64,000 bases of DNA from positions 57,052,902 through 57,116,901 of the forward strand of contig CAMZMU010000063.1 of the NCBI GenBank assembly GCA_947311845.1, written 5' to 3'. The notes under the pieces were generated by a model. It searched no databases. It was not told the DNA's origin and was given only the letters and a program-made list of their open reading frames with translations. The translations under genes and the position numbers were made by a program. Position 1 is the stretch's first letter; each line of letters opens with the position of its first letter. Shown here one piece after another: positions 44,556-56,563 of this stretch. This DNA is from Poa pratensis. Lineage: Eukaryota > Streptophyta > Magnoliopsida > Poales > Poaceae.

Positions 44556-47500
44556 ATGGGTGAAGCAAGGCAAGGGGTCGAAAACTTCGTCTTTGGCCAG
44601 ATCACAACCAATGAGCAAGGAGAGCTCATCGTTGATGATTTTGGCTGGGGACCGGATTCGGATCTACTAGAATCAGGTGATGTTATTCCAATTGGCAAAG
44701 TTAATGTTTTTGTGGGCATGATTACAACTAGATCTGCTAGTGATGGAGATTATGAATCTGTGTCAGGAGCCGCCACAATTGTTCAATCTGATGGAGAGGA
44801 ATCAGTTGGCACAGCTGAAGTTGATGGGGTCCTGAACACGCTGGAGGAACGGCTGGATGACCCGGCAGGAATCCCGGGCGACGCGGTGGAACGAGCCGGG
44901 TCGGAATCAATCTTGCCCCTGTTCGAAGGCCGGTTTGGGTATGATGTAGAAGAAGAGGATGATGAGGAACAAGAGTCAAGTCCAAGCCCGGTACGTAGGG
45001 TAGCGGTGTACACCGCGCCTTCGTCCAGCATGCAACCGTCACCATCAGCTGTTGTTCCACCGGCCTTCACCCCGGGTCAACAGCAGCTGCCCCCAATTCT
45101 GGAGTTGGCAGAACAGAGGGTTGATGGAGAGCCGGCTTCGGTCTCAGAGGAAAGCGAGGGTACGGCAAGATACAGAAACAGTTTTGGGTTCCTGCATAAC
45201 CGGGCCCAAGGAGAGGAAAGAAGTAACATAGCAGCTGCCCCGGCCTTGTTTAACAATGGCCTGGTCTTAGATCCATCAGCACTTACAAGGTTGGTTACTC
45301 CAGAAAACGCAGCAGTTAGAGCAATGGAATTGGATACAGCACGCCGAGCGTTGGAGCAGATGCGCAGGGACGCCGAGGCAGAGAGGCAAGAAATAGAAGC
45401 GAGAAAGAAGCAAATAGAAGAAGAGGAAAATCGTCTCAACGAGGCAACCCGGGCACACCGGAGGAGGCATCAAAGCCGGCTGGGCCTTGGGGAAAATATA
45501 GCAAACCCAGTGCCTGTGGCAGCATTGTTCAGAACTCCAGAAGATCAGCCTATTGGCGCAACTCAGGTGGCACCAGTGGCTAGGGCAAGTACAGAGCAGA
45601 ATAGAGGAACAGCAAGAATTGATGTAGCAGCAACAGCAGCGCCGGGTTTGCCCGCTGGAGGAGCCAGGGGAAATCCGGGTCTGCCGCCTAGAACACCGAG
45701 GTTTCACACGCCGGTGGGTCACTATTCAAATCCGCGGATAACGTGTATGCAGCAACTCTGGCACTTGATCGTATTCCATTAGGAGATACACCAGCAGAGA
45801 TTGAAGCCCGGCGTGCCATAGATATGTTACGTACTGCAGTAGTTCAGCAGACGCAGTATTCAAGAGAGAAAAGTGCGTTGCATTCTACAACGTATCGTAG
45901 TAGGAGCCGCAATGGAGGAAACCCGCCGTTGGCCGGGCCTGCAGCAGCACAGCAGCCAAACCCGCCCCAGCAGAATCAGAATCAAAACAATCAGCAGCAT
46001 CAACCCGCCCCAGCAATTTCTATAGCACAGCAGATAGTTAATAGATCACGTGCAGGGAGAAGTGCAGGTAATGCAAACCCGGTAGTACCTGCAGCAGGAG
46101 TACCTCAAGGAGGACCGGGCCCTGCGCCAGCCGCGTCTGCAAGCTCGCCCGGTAATGTCAATGTTTCAGCAAGTTCTTCTAGTTTAGCCGGGCCAAAATG
46201 TCTTTCAGATTCCATCAGAGCAGAACCTTTCCCTGAGAAGTTCAAGGAGCCAAGCAAGATATCCAACTATGAACCTAGCATGGACCCAGCCAGTTGGTTG
46301 AGCAGTTATGAGATGGCAATGTGTATACGCAATGCCACGAGAATGTTTGCGCCAAGTACATGTATTTGATGATGAGTGATGGAGCAGCAAAGTTGTGGTT
46401 TAAAAATCTACCAGAGAAGTCCATTAATTCCTGGGATGAGTTGAAGGCAGTTTTCACCAAGCATTTTCAAGGTACGTGCAAGCGTTTGTTTTCCATCGAG
46501 GATCTTGATCGTTGTATACAGAAAAAAGGCGAGTCAGCACGTCATTGGATGGGCCGGGTCACGGAAATCTTGCATTCCTCGTCTGGTATCGAGCCAAAGG
46601 ACGCAATTTCATCAATGGAGAAAACTTGTAAGTATGCACCACTTGTCCAGAAGCTGGGTCGCATGAAGGAAGGGCACCGGGTTAAACCGGTCACCATGGC
46701 AGAGTTGATGGATGCTTGCAACAGGCATGCAGCCACAGACAAGACTCAGGATGAGCCTGAGGAGGAGAAGGGGAAAGGCACGGCAAATAATGGTGGAAGG
46801 AACAATAATGGCTCGGGTAACAACAATAACAGTAACCAGAATCAGCATAAGCGAGGTCACAATGATGGTAGTTCAGAGTTAGTGGCAAATACCAATGCCG
46901 GGTTTCAGAGGCAAAGGATGGATGGGAATTATCAGGAAAACAGAGGATATCAGGAAAACAGGGGTTATCAGGAAAACAGGGGTTCTCAAGGCAACAATTG
47001 GAATTACAACAGTGGAAATAATTACCAAGGATCGCGTCCAATGAGTAATGAGGAGGCCTTCAGGATGCCGTGTCCTCGTCATAGTAAGAACGGCAGAGCC
47101 GCCAATCATTCTTTGGCTCAGTGTGTGGATCTGAACAGGTGGAAAAACAATGAGGTGCAGAGAGCTTTGCAAGGAGCAAATAGAAGTGGAGGACCCGGCA
47201 CGGGTGGTAACCCGGCCTCGGGACCTTTGACTGGAGCAAATGCGGTACCTACGGGAAATCCGGGTCAGAACCAAAATCAGAACACAAGTAACCAAGGTGG
47301 ATTTTCACAGCAGCCAAGGCAACTTGGTCAGTATCATATATACACAAGTGGCACAACCAAGAGAGAGAGGAAAATAGTCAAGAGGGCAGTTAACACAGTG
47401 GCTGCAGGAGTTCCGAGATATTTGAGGTGGTCAGAGCATGCAGTTACTTGGAGTAGGGCGGATCATCCAGAGGTGGTGGAGCACCCGGGTCTTCTTGCGT

Positions 47501-48129
47501 TGGTTGTGGCTCCCCAAGTTCATGGTTTTGAGTTAAAGAAAGTGCTGATGGACGGTGGCAGTAGCATCAATATTTTGTACTGGGACACGTTTGTGCGCAT
47601 GGGTTTGAAGGAGTCACAGTTGCAGAGAACGTCAACAATTTTTCATGGTATAGTTCCGGGAAAATCAGCCACACCAGAGGGTAAAATTTCATTGGAGGTA
47701 GCTTTTGGTGAGTCTATCCATAACTTCAGATCAGAGTGGCTCACGTTTGAGGTGGTAAAGTTTCCAAGTCCATATCATGCATTGTTGGGAAGGCCGGCCT
47801 ATGCCAAGTTCATGGCAAGGCCGTGTTACGTGTATCTCCAGTTGAAAATACCGGGTCCTCATGGGATCATTACAGTGCATGGTAACAGAGATATTGCGGC
47901 AGAGTGTGATGAGGGGGATGCAGCCTTAGCAGAGCATGCTTGTGCTAAGGAGGAATTGAAAGCTTACAGAGCAAATCTTGACCCGCAGGATAACACAGCA
48001 CTTAAAAGGCCAACAACAGAGGATGATAGGGCAAAGTTCAAAGCTGCCAGAGATACAAAGATGGTGGATTTTGTGCCTGGAGATTCTTCCAAGCAGTTCG
48101 CCATTGGGACCAACTTGACTGATAAATAG
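44556..48129 (+). pseudogene. Tat gypsy gag and protease, two frame breaks
   Basis: Likely start at 44556 (MGEARQGVENFVFG). The first block (to about 45735) has an acidic N-terminus and a strong coiled coil (RRALEQMRRDAEAERQEIEA). The frame breaks at about 45736 and the second block (45743-46340) is Gln/Asn/Pro-rich, ending in the gag core (EPFPEKFKEPSKISNYE). A second break at about 46345 leads to the third block (46321-48129). That block contains AAKLWFKNLPEKSINSWDEL, an NNGN-rich linker with three QENRGY repeats, a CPRH..C zinc-like motif and the protease motif LMDGGSSINILYW (near 47550). Each break looks like loss of one G from a GG pair, which could be mutation or sequencing error. A TAG at 48127-48129 ends the block. 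Confidence 0.85.
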
Positions 48130-51100
48130 GAAAGCGCGCTCATCGAGTTCATCCGTGAGAATAGGGATGTTTTTGCATGGACACCTAGTGACATGCCAGG
48201 CATTCCAACTGAACTCGCTGAGCACAGCTTACATGTTGATCCTAAGGCAAAGCCGGTAAAACAGGGTATGAGGAAAATGAATGCAGAAAGAAGGAAAGCA
48301 ATTGGAGAGGAGATAGCCCGGCTTTTGGAGGCCGGCTTTATCATGGAAGTGTTTCATCCAGAGTGGTTAGCTAACCCGGTTTTGGTTCTGAAAAAGAACA
48401 ACGAGTGGAGGATGTGTATTGATTTCACAAGTTTGAACAGGTTTTGTCCCAAAGATCCGTTTCAGTTACCGCGTATTGATCAAATCGTGGATGCAGTAGC
48501 AGGTAGCGAGCTTTTGTGTTTCTTGGATGCTTATTCAGGGTATCATCAGATCAAGTTGAACAAAAATGATTGGGAAAAGACGTCATTTATCACTCCCTTT
48601 GGTGCTTTTTGTTACAAGACCATGACTTTTGGGTTAAAGAATGCAGGGGCAACTTATCAGAGGTGTATTCAGAATTGTTTTCATGATCAGATTGGACGTA
48701 ATGTGCATGCTTACGTTGATGACGTGGTAATAAAGTCAGAGAAAGCCGAGTCATTTATTCGTGATCTTACAGAGACATTCAAAAATCTGAGGGAGTACCA
48801 GATGAAGCTTAATCCTACAAAGTGTGTGTTTGGAGTCCCAGCGGGAAAGTTACTTGGTTTCATTGTGTCAGAGCGGGGAATTGAGGCAAACCCGGAAAAA
48901 ATTAGAGCCATTCAAAGCTTGAAAAAGCCAGAGGAACTGAGCGATGTTCAGAAGTTGACGGGTTGTGTGGCAGCGTTAAGCCGGTTTATTTCCCGGCTCG
49001 GAGAGAAAGCAATTCCTTTGTACAAGTTATTGAAGAAAACAGATAATTTCGTGTGGAATCAAGAGGCAGATGAGGCATTTGAGGCTTTGAAGAAACAGCT
49101 GTCAGAAGCGCCAGTTCTGGCAGCGCCGGGTCCCAAGGAACCCATGCTATTATATGTCGCTGCCGGGCCTCAGGCTGTGAGTGCCGTGGTGGTGGTCGAG
49201 AGAAAAGAGGAAGGAAAAGAGAACCCGGTGCAAAGGCCGGTCTATTATGTTAGTGAGGTGTTATCAGAAACCAAGCAAAGGTACCCGCATTGGCAGAAGT
49301 TAGTGTATGGTGTTTTCATGGCCAGTAGAAAGTTGAAACCATATTTTCAGGAGCATCCAATTACGGTGGTTAGTTCTATACCCTTGGCAGATATTATTAG
49401 AAATTCAGAAGCTACTGGGAGAGTTGCCAAGTGGGCCATAGAGATGGGGGATTATCACATTGAGTATGTGCCTCGCACAGCTATTAAATCTCAAGCATTG
49501 GTGGATTTTCTTAATGATTGGACGCAGTTGAATGCGCCACCTCTCACCCCGAGTCTCAAATCGTGGGTTATGCATTTCGACGGGTCTAAACAAGAGCAAG
49601 GATCAGGAGCTGGAGTTGTGCTAACTTCTCCCAAAGGTGATAAGTTGAGTTATGTTTTGCAAATTCACTTTGATTGTTCCAATAATGTGGCAGAATATGA
49701 GGCTTTGTTGCATGGTTTGCGTATGGCAAAAGAGATGAATGTCAAGCGTATCAAGTGCTATGGGGATTCAGATCTTGTGGCGCAGCAAGTGTCAGGAACT
49801 TGGGACAGAAAAGATGCAACGATGGCGGCTTACAGGCGAGAGGTGGACAGAGTAGCCGGGTTCTTCTCAGGCTTTCAGGTGGATCATATTGACCGCAGAA
49901 AAAACGATGCTGCAGATGCTTTGTCGAGACTCGGTTCTCGCAGAGAGCCGGTTCCACCAAATGTTTTCTTGGACGAGCTATGGACGCCATCAGTCAAGCT
50001 TCAGGATGCAGAGGAGCTGGCGGGTCAGGAGGACCCGGATTCACAGTTGGTAGCAGCAACACATGAGATCCCAGAGTGGACAGAACCTTACTTGGCGTAT
50101 CTTTTGCGTGGTGAGTTGCCACAACAGGAAGTTATAGCCCGGCAGATCGTGCGCCGGTGCAAGGCCTACGTGGTTATTGATGGCGAGTTGTACAAGAGAA
50201 GTGTCTCAGGCGTGTTTCAGAGGTGTGTCTCTGGAAAGGAGGGCCGGCAAATTTTGAAGGAAATTCATGAAGGGGATTGTGGTCATCACGCTTCAACAAG
50301 GTCATTGGTAGCAAAAGCTTTTAGACATGGTTTCTTTTGGCTCACAGCCCAGGCAGATGCAGAGCGCTTGGTGAATAGATGTGATGGGTGTCAGAGATAT
50401 GCCAGACAGATTCATGTGCCGGCTCAGGAACTGCGCACCATACCTTTGACTTGGCCTTTCGCAGTTTGGGGGCTTGACATGGTGGGTCCTTTCAGCATGT
50501 CTCCTTGCAAGAAAACCCACCTCTTGGTTGCTATTGATAAGTTTACAAAGTGGGTTGAAGTTATGCCTGTTACAAATTGTGAGGCGGCTACAGTGGTCAA
50601 GTTTATGAAGCAGATCATACATAGGTTTGGATATCCTCATAGTATTATCACAGACAATGGTACTAATATGTCACTTGGAGAGATGGCAAAGTTTTGTGGA
50701 AATAATGGTATACGTTTGGATGTGGCCTCAGTTGCTCATCCTCAGGCCAATGGACAGGTTGAACGAGCAAATCAGGAGCTGCTTAGAGGTTTAAAACCAC
50801 GTCTCCGGGTCCCGTGTCTCAGAGCCGCCGGAGCGTGGGTTGAGGAGTTGCCATCAGTTGTTTGGGGAATTAACACAACACCCAACAGATCTACAAAGAT
50901 GACCCCTTTCTTTATGGTGTACGGGGCAGAAGCAGTTTTGCCAAGTGATATTATTCATGACTCGCCTCGCGTGGCGGCTTACGTTGAGATAGAAAATGAG
51001 AAGACCCGGCAGGATTCTGTTGACCTGCTGGAGGAGAATAGAGAGCAAGCATTGGAAAGATCAGCAATTTATCAGCAAGATTTGAGGCGGTATCATAGTC

Positions 51101-51357
51101 GCCGGGTTAAAACTCGTACTTTCCAGGAGGGTGATCTGGTATTACGATGGGTGCAGTCCAAGGAAGGGATGCACAAATTATCACCTCCTTGGGAGGGGCC
51201 CTTCATCGTAAGCAAGAAATTGGACAATGGTTCATACTACTTAGTGGACGCAAGAGAAAAGTCAGAGACAGTCAATGATACCACACGCTCCACCTTTTCC
51301 ATGGAAGAGCGTGAGAGGCCGTGGAACATTGCGCAGCTGCGCCCATATTATACTTAG
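48130..51357 (+). CDS. Tat gypsy pol: reverse transcriptase, two RNase H domains, integrase
   Basis: Open for 1075 codons from just after the TAG and in the same frame as the protease block. Reverse transcriptase: KKNNEWRMCIDFTSLN, LDAYSGYHQIKL and the YVDD box at 48712-48723. First RNase H: VYYVSEVLSETKQRYPHWQK. Second, archaeal-like RNase H typical of Tat: MHFDGSK, NNVAEYEALLHGL, YGDSDLVAQQV and DAADALSRLG. Integrase: HHCC finger (HEGDCGHHAST, CDGCQRYAR) and D-D-E core (WGLDMVGPF, IITDNGTNM, QANGQVERANQELL). A C-terminal region of FQEGDLVLRW type follows. It has no internal stop. Whether it is made depends on read-through of the TAG or on that codon being an error. Confidence 0.92.
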   Translation, partial: ESALIEFIRENRDVFAWTPSDMPGIPTELAEHSLHVDPKAKPVKQGMRKMNAERRKAIGEEIARLLEAGFIMEVFHPEWLANPVLVLKKNNEWRMCIDFTSLNRFCPKDPFQLPRIDQIVDAVAGSELLCFLDAYSGYHQIKLNKNDWEKTSFITPFGAFCYKTMTFGLKNAGATYQRCIQNCFHDQIGRNVHAYVDDVVIKSEKAESFIRDLTETFKNLREYQMKLNPTKCVFGVPAGKLLGFIVSERGIEANPEKIRAIQSLKKPEELSDVQKLTGCVAALSRFISRLGEKAIPLYKLLKKTDNFVWNQEADEAFEALKKQLSEAPVLAAPGPKEPMLLYVAAGPQAVSAVVVVERKEEGKENPVQRPVYYVSEVLSETKQRYPHWQKLVYGVFMASRKLKPYFQEHPITVVSSIPLADIIRNSEATGRVAKWAIEMGDYHIEYVPRTAIKSQALVDFLNDWTQLNAPPLTPSLKSWVMHFDGSKQEQGSGAGVVLTSPKGDKLSYVLQIHFDCSNNVAEYEALLHGLRMAKEMNVKRIKCYGDSDLVAQQVSGTWDRKDATMAAYRREVDRVAGFFSGFQVDHIDRRKNDAADALSRLGSRREPVPPNVFLDELWTPSVKLQDAEELAGQEDPDSQLVAATHEIPEWTEPYLAYLLRGELPQQEVIARQIVRRCKAYVVIDGELYKRSVSGVFQRCVSGKEGRQILKEIHEGDCGHHASTRSLVAKAFRHGFFWLTAQADAERLVNRCDGCQRYARQIHVPAQELRTIPLTWPFAVWGLDMVGPFSMSPCKKTHLLVAIDKFTKWVEVMPVTNCEAATVVKFMKQIIHRFGYPHSIITDNGTNMSLGEMAKFCGNNGIRLDVASVAHPQANGQVERANQELLRGLKPRLRVPCLRAAGAWVEELPSVVWGINTTPNRSTKMTPFFMVYGAEAVLPSDIIHDSPRVAAYVEIENEKTRQDSVDLLEENREQALERSAIYQQDLRRYHSRRVKTRTFQEGDLVLRWVQSKEGMHKLSPPWEGPFIVSKKLDNGSYYLVDAREKSETVNDTTRSTFSMEERERPWNIAQLRPYYT

Positions 51358-52261
51358 CAAGAGAAAGATGTAAAAGTTGTAACACACGATGTAACAGGCA
51401 GCAGGTTTCAGACGCGCTCTTTTCCTTACCAGGGTACCTAAGGGGACTGGAAGGTTTTTAATGAGGCGGCTTGCTGACCTAACCTTTTCTATCAATAAAG
51501 TAAAGGTTGAACAGAAATTTTCTTTGTCTCAGTTTACTTTTCAGTTTTTAAGCCGGTTATTTTTTATTTGCATCATAATAGTTCTTTTGATCAGCTTGGT
51601 CCTGGGGGCTTGTTATTGAAAAGTGCCAAGTTATTTCCCCGGGACCCGGCCCCAGTGGTTATCCGGGTTTCAAATATTGTAACCCGGCAGAGCAGTCACA
51701 GTTTGTTCTCTTGAGTAATATGTGTGTTGATTTTATATCTTGAGGACGCCCAAAGAGTGCGTCCCGCCAGTATTTTGGATCAATGGGGTACTGTGGCATA
51801 AGCCCTTTACTTTATAAACATTGATCCAGGTCTTGGGGGCTCTTACTGCAAAAGTCTGTAGCTGCAATCCCAAGACCCGGCTTTTATGCCACTAGTATTC
51901 TTGGTTATCTTGCTGTGCAGCTGATGTGACTCGCGACTTTATGGCCTGATTGCACACCTGGAAATTCAATCAACCATGAAGCCCATTGGGACTTGGTTCG
52001 ACCCTGTTTTTCTCAGAGAAGTTGCGCCAGGGTATCCATGCGAAAGCCGGCTCACAGTTAAAGACACCAAAAGGGTCATCGAAACCACAGAAGAACAAGT
52101 ATTTTGACAGGTAAAGACACAATACGATTACTGCAAAGTTTTACAGCGCATGAGCGCACATCACAGGCATAGTATCAAAATACGGCTAAGTTATTACAAT
52201 ACTGTGCCCCAAGGGCCAAATAAGACAAGTTTTTATGCAGACGCAGCTGCTGGGCAAATGT
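51358..52261 (+). other. Spacer between Tat pol and the antisense gene, with purine-tract-like motifs
   Basis: No coding frame. It contains cctgggggctt (near 51600) and cttgggggctc (near 51833), near-copies of the purine tract that primes plus-strand synthesis next to the 3' LTR. Further copies lie within the antisense gene region (near 52369, 53470, 53570 and 53646). Confidence 0.6.
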
Positions 52262-55200
52262 TTAAGAGCCGGCCTCAGGCGCCGGGTTAGTAGAAGGAGT
52301 GGTGGCTGGAGTATCATCTTTGGCGCTGGCCGAGTCCTCTTTTGCCGGCTCTGTTTCTGCTTCCCGGGTCTTGGGGGCTTCATTTGTGCGCCAGGTGACA
52401 AGTTGAAGAGATTGGAAATATCCTTCTTCATCGTCTTCTACGGCCGCACGTGAAGGAGGAGGCACAGTTGGAGTTGTTGAGCTTGGGGCTGCAGAGGAGC
52501 TGGAAACATTTTGCTCTGTCGCAAGGAAATCCTTATAACTTTGCAGGAGGTTGATGCGCTGAGGTTCATCCTCCACAATCTCTTTATTAGCTTCATTATA
52601 GCCATATTGGATGCTGTTGAGCTTCAGAGCGTTGGCAATTTGGGTGGCTGCGACCCGGGTCTGCTTCACAACCCGGCCGTAGGCCTTCCTGTCGAAGGCA
52701 GTTCCATCTGCATTGTACTCTGGAAACCCTGAAGCAAGTTTAGCCGGGTCAAGACTGGGATAGTAGGCCTTAGCTAAGGCTAGGCTGCGCATTGCGCCGG
52801 CTCTGCAAGCAGATTTCTTCAATAACTGAATCCAGCCTGGCATTGTGGATAAGTGACCCAGCACTTCAGTATAAGTGCTGGGCGGGTTCTCCCAGTTCCT
52901 GGCGGCCTTGATCACCTCACAGCTTCCAAAGTATAACTGGCGAACCAGTGTATACATGCATTTTATCTTCTCAGTTGCGGTTTTGCGGACGTTTCCGTCA
53001 CGTGAACCTGTATTCAAGAAATAGAAGTTGGAGTTAGTTCACATTCCGGGTCTGGTTAGACAAATATTACAAGGTTTCAAAGTTTTGTGCTTACCAACAA
53101 GTGAAGTAACCATGGAGGTGATCATCTTTTTTAGGCAGGCAAGCTCATTGGTGGCTGAGTCCAACTTCTGTTGGAGGTTGGTCAGCTGCTCTTGAAAGTT
53201 ATCCTCATGCTCTTGCATGTTCCGCGTCAAGTCAGAATTTTCTTGCGTCAAGGCAGTTATTTTTTCTTCAAGGGCCTGAATTTTGTTCGTATCTTCAGTC
53301 CGGGTCTCAGTTTCAGCTTTCAAGGCTCCTTGGAGCCGGGCCACTTCTTCGTTGGCTTTGTTAACATGCTCCTGTTACACAAAAAAGAGAGCAGTTCAGA
53401 GTTTTTTCTAAAGTTTCAAGTTTATAAGTGAAAAGTGCAGTCCCAGGTTGCTGCGGGCAGCTAACCCGGCACTTGGGGGCTACAGTCTTTAAAAGTTGTT
53501 TTTCGCAGTTTGATTGTGACGAAGGAAAAGTGATTTCAAGACCCGGCTTGTTGTAAACATACAACCCGGGCCTTGGGGGCTACAGGTTGAAGTTTTTTGG
53601 TAAGCTATTATTTTTTCAAGCACCAAGTCCATCAACAAGTGATAGTCTTGGAGCTTGGGGGCTAGTAAGGTTATAGTTATGCAAAAGATAAAAGGTCAAG
53701 CAAAGATAAAAGAGTACCTGGTATCGTTTTTGAAGTAGAGAAACAAGTTCAGTTTCCAAATTCTTGTGATGAGCAAGGCGAGAGAAATACTCCTCGCATA
53801 GTGCAGGTGTGGACATGGAATCCAAGGTCGCCAAATCTAAAGAAGAAACCGGGTCCTTGCCCTTGGCAGAGGGATCTACTTTGACTTCAGGAGCAACAAT
53901 CTTTGCAAGAACTTGAGAGACACCAGGAGCTGGGCCTTGATGAGACCCGGTGATTAGAACTTCTGGTTCAACTTCTTTTGTACCAGAGCCATGCCCGGGT
54001 GAGGGAGTGTTCTTTGTTGGCTCTGGAGCAGGTGCAGGGGGACTTGGTGGTGATGCTACCACATTTTCGGCGCCAGATTCTTCCTTCTGGACCGGCTCCT
54101 CAATTTGTACCTCCATTACAGAGGGTTCAGCAGTTGTGTGTTGAGGAGAGGCAGCGGGAGAAGATTCTGGGTCTTCTTCTTCTTCCACAATTGCCTTAGC
54201 GCTGAAACAAAAGAAAAGCAGTTAGTCATAGTAAAGATTGCAAAGTACTGAAAAAAGGAAGAGATAGTGAAGCATTTCTAACCCGGCATTGATGTGGAAA
54301 TCCTCGGGCGTGCTAACCGCGTCCGAGGAAGAAGTATCTGATAAACCAGAGCGTTTAGGGACCCGGATTTTTCCAGCTAAAGGATACTTTGAGCTGGGCG
54401 TCTTCTGGATGGATTTGGCCCAGCTTGATAAAGATTGTTGAGGGATACCTGAGCTCAAGGATACGTGGGCTGAAGAAGACCGGGTCCGCGGTCTCTTGTT
54501 TGCCTTGGCCTCCTTCTCAAGCTCCTTCTCCTGTGTTGGTACTTGAGTTTGAGATGAGTTCGTTGTACAAGTTGAAAAACGAGAAATTGGCACCTTTGCA
54601 ATGGCGGCTCGGGTCCGTTTTTGTGGAGTGGGTGCAGCAGTTTCAGGACCCGGCAATACGTCCGGAGCCGGGTCATTGGGGCCTGGAATGAGAAGAGCCG
54701 GGTTATCAGTAGAAGTGTCCTTTTTGGGGACTTCGGTGTTAATCAGCTCGAGGAAGAGCCGGCCTATGGAGTCTGGCTCACCTTCTTCTTCTTCTTCCTC
54801 TTGATCGTCACTTTCTGTGTCCTCTTCAGTAGAGGATGTAGGGGTGAAATCTGCGCTCCACCATTTGGAGTCCTGGAAAAAGAAATATCAGTAACAGTTT
54901 GCAAGAAGTACCGGGTTATAGTTTACAGAAACAATTAAGGGCAAGTTTTTTACCGTAGGAGGCTTGTTTTTGGCACTATATGGGGCGAGCCCGTCCATAG
55001 CAATATCGGTCTTCTTTTCGCCAAGGAGCCTCTTGGCGTTCTTCACGATTTGGTCATCCAGCAGAGTGATCTCTGAATAACGCATGTCGTCAGTGGTCTC
55101 TTCCGTATATTCATGGAAGAGCCGGTTTCTGATGCTGAGGGGCTGGATGAACCAGCCGATCCAGCATTTGACCAGGTCAGTCCCCCTGAGTCCATGTGCG

Positions 55201-55925
55201 AGCAGGGCTTTGGCCCGGCGGAGCGTGGGCTCGAGTTTGACCCGGTCTGCGTCTGGGGCATAGCTGTTCATCTTTGCTTCGTAGGTCATGCCAGAGTTCA
55301 GAAAAGCCGGGTAACGAGCATCATCTGACTCGGGTGAAGTGTCTTTGAAATAGAAATAAGTGTTTTGCCATCCCTTTGGATGGCTGGCGAGAGCAAGAGC
55401 CGGGAAATCACATACCCGCCGGCGCTGGATCGCCACTCCACCGTAAGGGCCAAGGTTGTCTTTGCGGGATGGGTTGCAGTAGAAAAATTCTAGGAAAAGT
55501 TCAATGCTGGGGGCAATTTGCAAGTAATCCTCGCAGAAAACTACAAAGTTGCTTATGTTGAGAATGGAGTTGGGGCCTATGTCTTGTGGCCTAAGACCGT
55601 AGTATTTTAAGACCCGGCGAAAAAACAGGGAACCCGGTGGGCGGAAACCACGCAGGACATGATCTAAGAAGGCTACCACTTCACCTTCCTTGGGGTTTGG
55701 GCGGATCTCTTCCCCAGGGGCGCGCCACTGGATCTCCTCCTGAGGTGGGAGTTCACCCCGGTTCACGAAAGACTGAAGCGTGGTCTTGGTTGCGCTGGAC
55801 CGTGTCCAGTTCACAGGAGCGGTTGCGGGCGCACCGCTAGATCCGCCCTTTGCGGAGCTGGGAGGTTTCTTTGCAAGAGATTTTGCAGCTTTGGGCCCTC
55901 CTGCCATCTTCTTCTCCTTCACCAT
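52262..55925 (-). CDS. Intact five-exon antisense gene inside the Tat element
   Basis: Exons on the minus strand: 55925-54954, 54872-54283, 54201-53718, 53371-53095 and 53007-52262. All four introns are GT-AG, phases join exactly (972+590+484+277+746 nt), and no stop occurs before the TAA at 52264-52262. The product has 1022 residues. Exon 1 encodes a domain resembling the 'putative gypsy type transposon' family (Transposase_28; EGEVVAFLDHVLRGFRPPGS, VLKYYGLRPQDIGPNSILN). Exon 2 is acidic, then basic, with a likely nuclear signal (KANKRPRTRS). Exon 3 is Pro/Glu-rich, exon 4 is a coiled coil (QALEEKITALTQENSDL), and exon 5 is a helical domain followed by a Ser/Pro tail. It faces pol tail to tail. 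Antisense ORFs in this position are known in Tat-lineage elements; their role is unknown. Confidence 0.82.
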
Positions 55926-56218
55926 GGCTGGAGATCAACGAGGTGCCTAAGCGGCAACAATGGCGAAGAATGATGAACATGATAAGAACCCTAGCTCAGA
56001 TGCAAATGTGGGTAGAGGAGTGCAGATTGAATCTAGACAAAATGAGGAGCGGAATCGGATGCGCAGCACAAGTAAAAACAAAGATTGGAGTTACCTTGGA
56101 GATTAGTTGAAGTTGGAGAGCTCGATTCGAGATCGGATCCGCGGCTGCTACAGTGCTTGCGCGAAGTTGGAGATGAGTTTGAGAGTGGGGAAAATGACTG
56201 CGCGAGGTCGTGGTCAGA

Positions 56219-56226
56219 TATTTATA
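56219..56226 (-). promoter_or_regulatory. TATA box for the antisense gene
   Basis: TATAAATA on the minus strand lies about 295 bp upstream of the antisense start codon (55925) and before the 3' LTR. It is a plausible independent promoter. Confidence 0.5.
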
Positions 56227-56563
56227 ACCGCGGTGAAAACCCTAGGGGTAACATGGTAAAAATGAGTGGATAAGATAAGTATCTTCTCCGGGAAGTCAGC
56301 GACAATTAGACAGGACAAAAAGAATATTCCTTGACTCATTTATGGTGTAGAATGAGAAAGCCGGGTCATAAGATAACCCGCCAAGAAGAGCTGGCTTAAC
56401 AAGACAGAGGGAAATGAAACTTGATATCTTGTACATATTTATTATCTTTGTATTTCAGGTGATTAACCAGGCAAGCCAGAACACCAGCATTGGTCAAGAA
56501 ACAAACAACGCAAGATAGAAGCAAAGCGTGGCAATCTGGTTACCTGGTTAACCTGGGGGCTAC

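Noticed and set aside
44477..45722. Minus-strand frames opposite the Tat gag
   Set aside because: They are shadows of the gag coding strand; unlike the 52262-55925 gene they do not join into a spliced structure.
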